DNA from: Limnoraphis robusta CS-951
Lineage (GTDB): Bacteria; Cyanobacteriota; Cyanobacteriia; Cyanobacteriales; Microcoleaceae
Length of the DNA stretch: 35,108 bases
Direction: 5' to 3'
Assembly (NCBI RefSeq): GCF_000972705.2
Contig: NZ_LATL02000350.1
Coordinates: 1 to 35,108 of the forward strand
Shown: in pieces, positions 28,089 through 35,108 of the stretch
Position numbering within the stretch: the stretch's first letter is position 1
Layout: every line of letters begins with the position of its first letter
Notes under the pieces: generated by a model
Seen by the model: only the letters and a program-made list of their open reading frames with translations
What the model was told of the DNA's origin: nothing
Databases searched by the model: none
Made by a program: the position numbers and the translations under genes

Positions 28089-28157
28089 CCTCCCTAACCT
28101 CCCAAACCTCCCAAACCTCCCAAACCTCCCAAACCTCCCAAACCTCCCAAACCTCCC
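28089..28157. repeat. 9-bp tandem array, CCTCCCAAA
   Basis: A variant CCTCCCTAA (28089-28097), six perfect CCTCCCAAA units (28098-28151) and a partial CCTCCC (28152-28157). The last unit forms a hairpin with the next array: ACCTCCCTT (28151-28159) pairs with AAGGGAGGT (28163-28171). Confidence 0.93.
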
Positions 28158-28162
28158 TTTTT

Positions 28163-28246
28163 AAGGGAGGTGCCGCAGGGGTCGGGATCAAAGGGAGGTG
28201 CCGCAGGGGTCGGGATCAAAGGGAGGTGCCGTAGGCGGAGGGATCT
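28163..28246. repeat. 28-bp tandem array, three units
   Basis: Two perfect 28-bp units (28163-28190, 28191-28218; AAGGGAGGTGCCGCAGGGGT plus 8 more bases) and a diverged third (28219-28246). They are G-rich on the plus strand, opposite in skew to the two arrays before them. No gene lies between 27947 and 28330. Confidence 0.9.
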
Positions 28247-28330
28247 AAAATTTATAAAAATGCGTCGCAAATATTTATGTATTTCAGATAAGCTAAATAA
28301 AATAGCCGCGCTCTATAGGGAATCATAACG

Positions 28331-31300
28331 ATGAGCCTGTATATTCAATATATTCGAGAAATTGAAGCTGCTCTACAATCAGGAAATGCTACAGAACACA
28401 CTCATCGTCCCGCACTCAAGAATTTAATTGAATCTTTTCGTTCTGGAATTGTCGCCACAAATGAGCCAAAACGAATTAACTGCGGTGCGCCAGATTTTGT
28501 GATTTCTCAAGGACAGCTTATTAAAGGATATATTGAAGCCAAAGACGTTGGTATTTCTCTCGATAAAACTCAAACAACGCCTCAACTCAAGCGATATTTT
28601 AATGCTTTGGGTAATTTAATTTTAACAGATTATCTAGAATTTCGCTGGTATGTTCGGGGAGAACTTCGCTTAAAAACCCAAATTGCAAAAGTTAGCAAAA
28701 ATAATCGCAAGCTAGAGCAAAATAACGAAGGAATTGAACAACTTGATCAACTGTTAACTCAATTTCTAGAAGTTAGTACACCCCAACTGAATACACCCAA
28801 AGAATTAGCGCAACGCATGGCAAATTTAGCGCAATTAATTCGAGATGCGATCGCAACGGCTCTATCCGATCAGGATAAAGGAGGAATGCTCAGAGAGCAA
28901 CTGGAGTCGTTTAAAAAGGTATTAATTAAAGATTTAAACCAAAATCAATTTGCAGATATGTACGCCCAAACGATTTGTTATGGGTTATTTGCAGCCCGAT
29001 GTAATACAGATAGTCCAGAGAATTTTTCACGGGAAAATGCGGCGTTTAAACTTCCGAAAACGAATCCTTTTCTTCGCAGTATTTTTAGTCAAGTTGCGGG
29101 GCCAGATTTAGATGATCGAATTGTTTGGGCGGTGGATGATTTAGTAACAATATTGCGTCAGACGGATATGGCAGAAATTCTCAAAAATTTTGGGAAAAGA
29201 ACCCGTCAAGAAGACCCGGTTGTGCATTTTTATGAAACATTTCTGGCGGAATATGACCCTAAAATGCGAGCATCAAGAGGGGTTTACTATACGCCTGAAC
29301 CTGTGGTTTCTTATATTGTCCGTAGTGTTGACTCTATTCTGAAAAATAAGTTTGGAATTTCTAAAGGGTTAGCTGATGCAAAAAAAATACAGGTTCCCAA
29401 CCCAAATGGTGAGGGAACCCTAGAAACCCATAAAGTATTAATTCTCGATCCAGCAGTGGGAACCGGAACTTTTATGTACGGTGTAATTGACCATATTTAT
29501 GATAGTTTTAAAAATCAAAAAGGGATGTGGTCAAGTTATGTCAGTCAACATCTACTTCCCCGTTTATTTGGATTTGAATTATTGATGGCTCCCTACACCG
29601 TTGCACACATGAAGTTGGGGTTACAGCTTCAAGAGTTGGGATATGATTTTAGTTCAGATGAACGGTTAAGAATTTATTTAACAAATACTTTACAAGAAGC
29701 TTTTCAAATTCCGCCAGCAGATGGATTTTTAAATCGAATTCGAGATGAAGCAGAAGCAGCAAAAGAAGTCAAGCAAGATATTCCTGTGATGGTTGTATTA
29801 GGAAATCCACCTTATTCAGCAGTTTCTATGAATACCGATCCTTGGATTGTTGGATTGATCAGAGATTACTATCAAGTTGATGGTCAACCTTTAAAAGAAC
29901 ATAACTCACAAAATTTATTGGATGATTATGTTAAATTTATTCGTTTTGCTCAACATCGAGTGCGTTTAACCGGAGATGGAATTGTTGCATTAATCACAAA
30001 TCATGGTTATTTAGATAACCCAACATTTAGGGGAATGCGTCAAAATTTGATGGAAACTTTTGATGAAATTTACGTTTTAGATTTGCATGGAAATAGCAAA
30101 AAGAAAGAGGTCTGTTCAGATGGTTCATCCGATCAAAATGTGTTTGATATTCAGCAGGGTGTCGCGATTGGGATTTTTGTGAAGTATCCTGAAAGTAGTC
30201 AAGAACCTGCTACAGTTTATCACGCTGATTTATGGGGAGTACGAGAGTTATATCAAAATCAGTCTAAAGCTAAGAAACTGATTGGGGGAAAGTATCATTG
30301 GTTAGCTGAAAATGATGTGAGTTCAACAGATTGGGAAATATTAAAACCAGAATCATCTTTTTATCTATTCAAACCTCAAGATAAAAGACTACTGCCAGAG
30401 TATCAAGCCTATTGGAAAATAGCTGACATTTTATCTTCAAACTTAACTGGCGTAAAAACTAATCGAGATAAACTATTAATTGATTTTGATTTAGAAAGTC
30501 TTAATCAAAGAATAGAAACTTTGCAAAGCGATCAATATACTGATATTCAAATTAAAGAAACATATAGTTTGTCAGATGATCGCTACTGGAATACTTACAG
30601 AGAAAGGAATAAAATTAGAGCTACAGATTGGCGGAAAAATATTATTCCATATCTTTATAGACCTTTTGATCAGAGGTATTTACTATATCAAATTAATCTC
30701 ATTCAAATTGGACGTGGAGGTGCTGGATATAATATAATGCAACATATGATTTATGGTGATAATTTGGGATTAATAACATCTCGTCAACAATCACAACAAA
30801 GAGAGTGGACTTTAGTAGGAATTACAAAATTTGTTACAGATAACTGTTCTATATCTAGTAATACAAAAGAGAGAAGTTATCTTTTTCCTCTCTATCTTTA
30901 CCCCACTGATAACCCCACATTATTTGATTTACAACCCACTAACGCACCTGGAGGTCGCCGCCCTAACCTTTCATCGGAATTTATTCAAGACTTCTCAACT
31001 CGCCTAGAATTAGAATTTATTGCAGATGGAAAAGGCGACAAACACCAAACTTTTGGCCCCGAAGATATTTTTAATTACATTTACGCCATCTTTCATTCTC
31101 CCACCTACCGCCAACGTTATGCAGAATTTCTCAAAATAGACTTTCCTCGGGTTCCCCTAACATCCAACTCTGAATTATTTTGGTGTTTGTGTGAAAAAGG
31201 CGATCGCCTCGTTAACCTGCATCTGATGAAAGTTACCGCAACAGAAATGACCAGTTATCCCGAAGACGGGGATAATAAAGTTGAAAAAGTTCGTTATGTT

Positions 31301-31561
31301 GAAGCGAACCAAAATCAACCGGGACGAGTTTATATTAACAAAACCCAATACTTTGAAGGAGTTCCGTTAGAGGTTTGGAATTTTTATGTGGGAGGATATC
31401 AAGTCTGTCAAAAATGGTTAAAAGATCGAAAAGACAGACTGTTAGACTTTGACGATTTAGAACATTATCAAAATATTGTTGCAGCCCTAAACGAAACAAT
31501 GATATTGATGCAGCAAATTGATGATATAATTAATCAATATGGTGGTTTTCCAATCGAATAA
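28331..31561 (+). CDS. Single-chain type IIG/ISP-like restriction-modification enzyme
   Basis: 1076 aa, with cleavage and adenine methylation in one chain. The N-terminal PD-(D/E)XK nuclease site reads APDFVI with Pro54-Asp55, then YIEAKD with Glu69 and Lys71. A helical linker follows. The gamma-type N6-adenine methylase has motif X (GVYYTPEPVVSYIV, 317-330), motif I DPAVGTGTF (373-381) and the catalytic NPPY (492-495). The C-terminal 500 residues would hold target recognition. No helicase motif is seen, so it is shorter than true type ISP enzymes, which translocate on DNA. No separate methylase or specificity gene is adjacent, as expected if it acts alone. All catalytic motifs are intact. 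It lies right after a 300-bp stretch of tandem repeats, consistent with an accessory insertion point. Confidence 0.88.
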   Translation: MSLYIQYIREIEAALQSGNATEHTHRPALKNLIESFRSGIVATNEPKRINCGAPDFVISQGQLIKGYIEAKDVGISLDKTQTTPQLKRYFNALGNLILTDYLEFRWYVRGELRLKTQIAKVSKNNRKLEQNNEGIEQLDQLLTQFLEVSTPQLNTPKELAQRMANLAQLIRDAIATALSDQDKGGMLREQLESFKKVLIKDLNQNQFADMYAQTICYGLFAARCNTDSPENFSRENAAFKLPKTNPFLRSIFSQVAGPDLDDRIVWAVDDLVTILRQTDMAEILKNFGKRTRQEDPVVHFYETFLAEYDPKMRASRGVYYTPEPVVSYIVRSVDSILKNKFGISKGLADAKKIQVPNPNGEGTLETHKVLILDPAVGTGTFMYGVIDHIYDSFKNQKGMWSSYVSQHLLPRLFGFELLMAPYTVAHMKLGLQLQELGYDFSSDERLRIYLTNTLQEAFQIPPADGFLNRIRDEAEAAKEVKQDIPVMVVLGNPPYSAVSMNTDPWIVGLIRDYYQVDGQPLKEHNSQNLLDDYVKFIRFAQHRVRLTGDGIVALITNHGYLDNPTFRGMRQNLMETFDEIYVLDLHGNSKKKEVCSDGSSDQNVFDIQQGVAIGIFVKYPESSQEPATVYHADLWGVRELYQNQSKAKKLIGGKYHWLAENDVSSTDWEILKPESSFYLFKPQDKRLLPEYQAYWKIADILSSNLTGVKTNRDKLLIDFDLESLNQRIETLQSDQYTDIQIKETYSLSDDRYWNTYRERNKIRATDWRKNIIPYLYRPFDQRYLLYQINLIQIGRGGAGYNIMQHMIYGDNLGLITSRQQSQQREWTLVGITKFVTDNCSISSNTKERSYLFPLYLYPTDNPTLFDLQPTNAPGGRRPNLSSEFIQDFSTRLELEFIADGKGDKHQTFGPEDIFNYIYAIFHSPTYRQRYAEFLKIDFPRVPLTSNSELFWCLCEKGDRLVNLHLMKVTATEMTSYPEDGDNKVEKVRYVEANQNQPGRVYINKTQYFEGVPLEVWNFYVGGYQVCQKWLKDRKDRLLDFDDLEHYQNIVAALNETMILMQQIDDIINQYGGFPIE

Positions 31562-31613
31562 AAAACTCACCAAAAACTCACCCCTCTTTTTAAGTGGGCA
31601 GGGGAGATCAACT

Positions 31614-31757
31614 ATGACCAATCTAAACGATAGCGACTTTCATCTTCCCTATAACCCTGCTTTAATTGTTAGGGCAGAACTCCGCTTAAGTTTGAGATTT
31701 TGGCAGAGATTCGTTACTCAATCCCCAGGTTACATTTCTTTAAAAACTGTTAACTGA
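31614..31757 (+). CDS. Possible 47-aa small protein
   Basis: ATG at 31614 has a strong GGGGAG nine to fourteen bases upstream, and the frame stays open for 47 codons. The peptide is MTNLNDSDFHLPYNPALIVR followed by a basic, aromatic stretch with RFWQRF. No family is recognised. It follows the restriction-modification gene by 52 bases, so it might be translated from that transcript. It may equally be a chance frame. Confidence 0.35.
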   Translation: MTNLNDSDFHLPYNPALIVRAELRLSLRFWQRFVTQSPGYISLKTVN

Positions 31758-31821
31758 AAAAACTGTAATCCAGACTCTATTTATCCGGGACGAGTCGCCC
31801 CTTTTATATCTTTAGACAGAG

Positions 31822-31848
31822 TAGACATTTTTCATTCAATGCTATAAT
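31822..31848 (+). promoter_or_regulatory. Promoter of the c-di-AMP riboswitch transcript
   Basis: A perfect TATAAT at 31843-31848 is preceded by TGC (extended -10). TAGACA at 31822-31827 is a weak -35 box with a short 15-bp spacer. It lies about 24 bases before the first riboswitch pairing. Confidence 0.6.
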
Positions 31849-31871
31849 AGTTCAGAAAGAATAGCAAGCCA

Positions 31872-32025
31872 GCCTAATTCGAGCAGAATTTCTCAACTTC
31901 TACAAGAGCAGAGAAACTTTGTGAGAAACGGAGGAACCAAAAATCGGGGCGAATCTCGCGCAATGTAACCGAGAGAGGCACCTTCCAGCCTTAGCCCGTC
32001 AGCTAACTTCGTAGGCATTGGAAGG
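31872..32025 (+). ncRNA. c-di-AMP riboswitch (ydaO-yuaA class)
   Basis: The conserved blocks of the class appear in order: GCCTAATTCGAGCAG (31872-31886), ACGGAGGAACC (31928-31938), GGGGCGAATCTCG (31946-31958), CCCGTCAGCTAACTTCGTAGGC (31995-32016, split here by eye), and AAGGAG (32022-32027). Pairings seen are GCCT/AGGC (31872-31875 with 32013-32016), TTTCTCA/TGAGAAA (31889-31895 with 31922-31928) and CCTTCCA/TGGAAGG (31981-31987 with 32019-32025). The order and text match the crystallised Thermoanaerobacter ydaO RNA as I recall it. The riboswitch senses the second messenger c-di-AMP, linked to potassium and osmotic control. It lies ahead of a universal stress protein gene. Confidence 0.9.
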
Positions 32026-32052
32026 AGAACCCAATTGCAACATTGGATCTCC
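32024..32052 (+). promoter_or_regulatory. Candidate expression-platform hairpin of the riboswitch
   Basis: GGAGA (32024-32028) pairs with TCTCC (32048-32052), and CCAAT (32031-32035) with ATTGG (32042-32046). Its first two G's are also used by the riboswitch CCTTCCA/TGGAAGG stem, so the two structures compete. No T-run follows, and the ribosome-binding site (AAGGAG, about 32081) is outside, so the mechanism is open. Confidence 0.45.
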
Positions 32053-32094
32053 TTAACACTCGCTAAATCACCACACAGATAAGGAGACAACTTC

Positions 32095-32622
32095 ATGCGG
32101 AAACCCATGTTGATGCGTTTACAGAGCGTACTTGGCTGCGATGACTTGACACAGCAAATGGTGCTATTACCTCAAAACAAAATCTCTCCACGTCGAACAG
32201 AATCCTCTAAACTCACCCTGAATATTGTCGTGGGTTATACCGGATCAGATCAGAGTCAAGCGGCGCTGGATATGGCACTTTGGATCGCGCATCAAACCCG
32301 TTTAGTCAAGCAAAATCCCGTCTTAGTTCATATTGTTTATGTCATTGATCAGGTTCAACCCGCAACGATAGAAAAAGCCGATCATATTCTTTGGCAAGCA
32401 CGCTGTTTAGCCAGTGAATGGCGGGGTTCTCTGGATGCTCATTTACGAATTGGTAATGTTGCCACTGAACTCAGTAAAACAGCCCAAGAAATGGATGCTG
32501 AGGTGATGTTACTCGGATGTCGAACCTTAAAACATCCGTTGGTTAAGCAATTAGCAAATCAAACGCCCTGCCCCATTTTAGGATTATTACCAAAAGAGTT
32601 GAGCGTTGTCTCTTCCGATTAA
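32095..32622 (+). CDS. Universal stress protein family protein
   Basis: 175 aa, one UspA-like domain after a 40-residue N-terminal lead. The domain starts LNIVVGYTGSDQSQAALDMALW and continues VLVHIVYVIDQ, TELSKTAQEMDAEVMLLGCR, and HPLVKQLANQTPCPILGLLP. The nucleotide-binding glycine pattern (usually GxxGxxxxxxxGS) is degraded here (LLGCRTLKHPLVKQL), so ATP binding is doubtful. AAGGAG precedes the ATG by eight bases. Its leader is a c-di-AMP riboswitch, so expression probably follows potassium or osmotic state. In other bacteria this riboswitch class controls potassium transport and cell-wall genes. Confidence 0.85.
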   Translation: MRKPMLMRLQSVLGCDDLTQQMVLLPQNKISPRRTESSKLTLNIVVGYTGSDQSQAALDMALWIAHQTRLVKQNPVLVHIVYVIDQVQPATIEKADHILWQARCLASEWRGSLDAHLRIGNVATELSKTAQEMDAEVMLLGCRTLKHPLVKQLANQTPCPILGLLPKELSVVSSD

Positions 32623-32624
32623 TT

Positions 32625-32780
32625 TGTCATCATGCCTATCGCTGGAATGCAGATGTTATTATCATCGGTAATAGCGATCAGCAGACTCCAAAAGCCACCA
32701 AAGTGCAATCACTCCAGCAAAGCCTGCAAGCGGCAATAAAAAGCGTTAAACTATCATTACGATCATCCATCTTAGGATAG
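32625..32780 (+). pseudogene. Possible short coding remnant after the Usp gene
   Basis: A 51-codon frame, open without an ATG, reads CHHAYRWNADVIIIGNSDQQ and ends with TAG at 32778-32780. ADVIIIGNSD resembles the ADLIVIG strand of Usp domains. It may be the frameshifted tail of a second Usp domain or chance. Confidence 0.2.
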
Positions 32781-32798
32781 ATTTGACCGATAGGATTA

Positions 32799-34112
32799 TC
32801 ACCGTTGATTCCAAGCATTTTCTGCATCTAAAAGCGCTTGTTCGACGGTTTTTTCGTTTAACATTGCGGCTTGTAAGTTATCATAAATAATCTTTTGCAG
32901 TCTTTTGATATCTTTTAAGGGGGGGAGTAAAGGATCGGTTTCATCGATTTGTTTTGCACTAATAATTCGGGCTTGATCTTCTTGGGTATTTCGTCCTTGA
33001 ACGGGTCTAAAATGACTATCTTTTAACGCTTCAACTGTCGAAGGTAATACATTTGCGACTTTTGCAAAAGCTAATTGATTGGTAGAATTCGTGACAAACA
33101 AGGCAAATTTTAACGCATTTTCAGGATTAGGCGTTTCTCTGGGAATCACTAAATTCATCACCGCAACACTTTTTTTCCCTGTTTCTCCGGTAATTTGTGG
33201 GGCGGGAGTCGAAACTTTAGCAATAGTGGGAGCGTTTTCTGCAATGGCTTTAAAAAACTGTGGCCCTGATATTAAAATAGCGATTTCTCCCGCTTGATAA
33301 AGTTCAATTGCGCGTCGATGTCCTTGAGTTAAAACTTCTTGAGGAAGCAGGTTATTTTGATATAAATCTACCCAATATTGAAAGGCGGCTTTTCCTTCAG
33401 GACTGTTAAAGGCGGCTTTTCTTTGTTCATCAACTAACTGCACCCCCATTTGAACTAAAGATTGTAAAACCTGAGAAGAATCTTCTGGAACAAAGGATAC
33501 AAACAAGGCATATTTACCTGTTTTTTCTTTAATCGTTTGAGCGAATTCGGCGAGTTCTGTATAAGTTGTAGGTGCGGTTTTTAATCCTGCTTTTTGAAAT
33601 AACTCTTGATTATAGATCGTAATTTGTGTTGTTAAATACCAAGGAACTCCATAATTTTCTAAGCGGCAATTATTTTCTTTACATCTTTCAATACTATTGG
33701 CTTTTAAAATATTCGGTAAATATTGCGATCGCACCTCTTCTGGTACTTGTTCATTTAAGTTTAACCAAGCATTTCGTCCGGCGAGTAAAGCGGCAAAATC
33801 GGGGTTTAAATTCACCACATCCGGCGCTGTTTTTGCCGAAACAGAAGCTAAAATTCGACTTTCCATCGCTGACCAAGGCACATCGACCCAGCGTATTTTT
33901 AACTCGGGATTTGCCGCTTCAAAATTCGCAATTAATTGGTTAAAATAATCAGTAAACTGCGGTTGAAGTTGCATCGTCCAGAATTCGACTTCCTGACGAT
34001 TATCACTGGCATTATTATCAGAACTAACCGTTGCACAACTGACAACAAAACTCAGCAATAAACCAACTAAAGCAAAAATTCCAAAGCGTTTCCAGGTGTT
34101 CAGACGTTTCAT
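32799..34112 (-). CDS. Extracellular solute-binding lipoprotein (ABC sugar-type, family 1)
   Basis: 437 aa. The start at the ATG 34112 gives MKRLNTWKRFGIFALVGLLL followed by the lipobox VVSC, a normal lipoprotein signal; an in-frame TTG at 34190 adds 26 unlikely residues. Binding-protein features include VEFWTMQLQPQFTDYFNQLI, WVDVPWSAMESRILASVSA, APDVVNLNPDFAALLAGRNA, YGVPWYLTTQITIYNQELF and a C-terminal KIIYDNLQAAMLNEKTVEQA. This is the MalE/UgpB group that brings sugars or compatible solutes to an ABC importer. The permease and ATPase genes are not in the window, so the substrate cannot be named. It diverges from the glycosyltransferase gene. It is unrelated in detail to the binding protein at 19831. 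Confidence 0.9.
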   Translation of the reverse strand: MKRLNTWKRFGIFALVGLLLSFVVSCATVSSDNNASDNRQEVEFWTMQLQPQFTDYFNQLIANFEAANPELKIRWVDVPWSAMESRILASVSAKTAPDVVNLNPDFAALLAGRNAWLNLNEQVPEEVRSQYLPNILKANSIERCKENNCRLENYGVPWYLTTQITIYNQELFQKAGLKTAPTTYTELAEFAQTIKEKTGKYALFVSFVPEDSSQVLQSLVQMGVQLVDEQRKAAFNSPEGKAAFQYWVDLYQNNLLPQEVLTQGHRRAIELYQAGEIAILISGPQFFKAIAENAPTIAKVSTPAPQITGETGKKSVAVMNLVIPRETPNPENALKFALFVTNSTNQLAFAKVANVLPSTVEALKDSHFRPVQGRNTQEDQARIISAKQIDETDPLLPPLKDIKRLQKIIYDNLQAAMLNEKTVEQALLDAENAWNQR

Positions 34113-34252
34113 GGTGGGGGGATGTTGACTCGCAAGATAGGACGAAAATTGAGGATATTTGTTTCTCGAGATAAATGTGCCGGGTGACAACTAATAACTA
34201 TACTGCTAAGAGCAGAAATTTTTTGCTGTCATTCACCCTATTATCAGCAGTA

Positions 34253-34984
34253 ATGTTGCGTGTTTCCATTATTATCCCAACCTTAAATGAGGCGAGTTCC
34301 CTAAACCGCACCCTGAATACTTTGCGTTTACTCACTCCCCCAGCTTGGGAAATGATTGTCGTAGACGGGAACAGCGAAGATGAAACGGCTTTGATCGCTA
34401 AGTCTGCGGGAGTTCAGGTGATTTCTTCTCCGATACGCAGACGTTCAACCCAAATGAACTTAGGCGCGAAACTGGCAACCGGAGAAGTTCTCTGTTTTCT
34501 GCACGCAGATACTTTAGTTCCCGATGACCTCGTGACTATTATTGCACAAACCTTATCGGATGCAAATATTGTTGCAGGCGGCTTTATTTCGCTGATGGCG
34601 GGTTCTCAAACGACTCGTTGGGGAATTTCCCTTCACAACTACTTGAAGACCTATTATGCGCCATTATTGTTTCGTCCCCATTTATTTTTTCGGGGACTGC
34701 GGTTATTGTTTGGAGATCAGGTAATATTTTGTCGGAGTCAGGCGTTTTGGGACTGTGACGGCTTTGATGAACATTTACCGATTATGGAAGATGCGGATTT
34801 ATGTCGTAAACTGGTTTATGTTGGACAGATTCGCTTAGTCAACCGGATTGTCCAAACCAGCGATCGCCGTGTTGCCCGTTGGGGTTCGTTCAAAGCTACG
34901 TTAATTTATCTCTACATTGGTTTGCTTTGGGGAATGGGTGTCTCGGCTGACTATTTAAAAAAATTTTATCAAGATATTCGTTAA
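34253..34984 (+). CDS. Family-2 glycosyltransferase (TIGR04283-like)
   Basis: 243 aa. A GT-A fold starts MLRVSIIIPTLNEASSL and has the nucleotide-binding VVDGNSEDET, RRRSTQMNLGAKLATGEVLC, the DXD-like FLHADTLVP, FGDQVIFCRSQAFWDCDGFD, and the acceptor-side IMEDADLCRKL. The pattern matches the transferase-2 type found next to rSAM/selenodomain genes in other bacteria, but no such partner is visible here. The ATG at 34253 is chosen because the conserved domain starts there; 26 upstream in-frame codons from TTG-like starts overlap the divergent gene's region. The C-terminal hydrophobic segment (LIYLYIGLLWGMGVSADYL) may contact the membrane. The sugar donor is unknown. Confidence 0.9.
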   Translation: MLRVSIIIPTLNEASSLNRTLNTLRLLTPPAWEMIVVDGNSEDETALIAKSAGVQVISSPIRRRSTQMNLGAKLATGEVLCFLHADTLVPDDLVTIIAQTLSDANIVAGGFISLMAGSQTTRWGISLHNYLKTYYAPLLFRPHLFFRGLRLLFGDQVIFCRSQAFWDCDGFDEHLPIMEDADLCRKLVYVGQIRLVNRIVQTSDRRVARWGSFKATLIYLYIGLLWGMGVSADYLKKFYQDIR

Positions 34985-34991
34985 TAGTCTT

Positions 34992-35050
34992 GTAGGGGCG
35001 GGTTCCACAACGATTTTTGTATCTGATCAAAAACTCACATGAACCCGCCC
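34992..35050. repeat. Dispersed palindrome copy (GTAGGGGCGGGTTC), right end of window
   Basis: GTAGGGGCGGGTTC (34992-35005) and GAACCCGCCC (35041-35050) form an inverted pair 35 bases apart, just after the glycosyltransferase stop. The tail (AACCCCACC... GGGGTGGGTT, 35051-35081) can form a second hairpin. It is the third copy of this repeat in the window. Confidence 0.6.
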
Positions 35051-35108
35051 AACCCCACCATTGCATTAGGGGTGGGTTTAGAGCAATAATTGATTACATA
35101 CAGATATT

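Overview
The window reads as chromosomal DNA of a cyanobacterium, most likely a filamentous Oscillatoriales-type organism (Planktothrix, Microcoleus, Limnoraphis or a relative). The signs are many HIP1 octamers (GCGATCGC), heptameric short tandem repeats, dispersed GTAGGGGCGGGTTC palindromes, the separate glycyl-tRNA synthetase beta chain, a Dps of a kind known from cyanobacteria, and a cyanobacterial-style urease set. The species call is inference from style; no marker gene was compared.

Layout. 1-520: 3' end of an IS200/IS605-type TnpB gene with its right-end hairpin. 1309-3879: leuS behind a long AT-rich leader. 3985-10031: a DUF4332 gene, two paralogous solo PD-(D/E)XK nuclease-like genes, murD and glyS. 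10122-19834: a urease locus in the order ureE, ureF, (32-bp tandem array), ureG, (secreted glycine-rich protein), ureD, ureA, ureB, (cyclooxygenase/alpha-dioxygenase-type heme peroxidase), (antisense P450-like gene and a palindromic mini-element), ureC. 19831-23389: a lipoprotein solute-binding protein and a TpsB/FhaC-type outer-membrane transporter. 23463-25369: tRNA-Thr(CGT), a Dps with an altered ferroxidase site, a small conserved-looking protein and a [2Fe-2S] thioredoxin-like ferredoxin. 25925-27946: transketolase. 27941-28246: three adjacent tandem-repeat arrays. 28331-31561: a single-chain type IIG/ISP-like restriction-modification enzyme. 31872-32622: a c-di-AMP (ydaO/yuaA) riboswitch ahead of a universal stress protein. 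32799-34984: a second lipoprotein solute-binding protein, diverging from a family-2 glycosyltransferase.

How genes work together. UreABC is the enzyme, and UreD, UreE, UreF and UreG load nickel and CO2, so the locus looks functionally complete: all nickel-binding residues of UreC are present. It has been opened by accessory DNA at several points. The most notable insertion is a fatty-acid-dioxygenase-like heme enzyme facing, tail to tail, a P450-like gene with a changed ExxR motif. This is a split arrangement that recalls the fused dioxygenase-P450 enzymes of fungi. I found no wholly new multi-gene system with certainty. The best candidates for something undescribed are this dioxygenase/P450-like pair and the secreted glycine-rich protein bracketed by terminators inside the urease locus.
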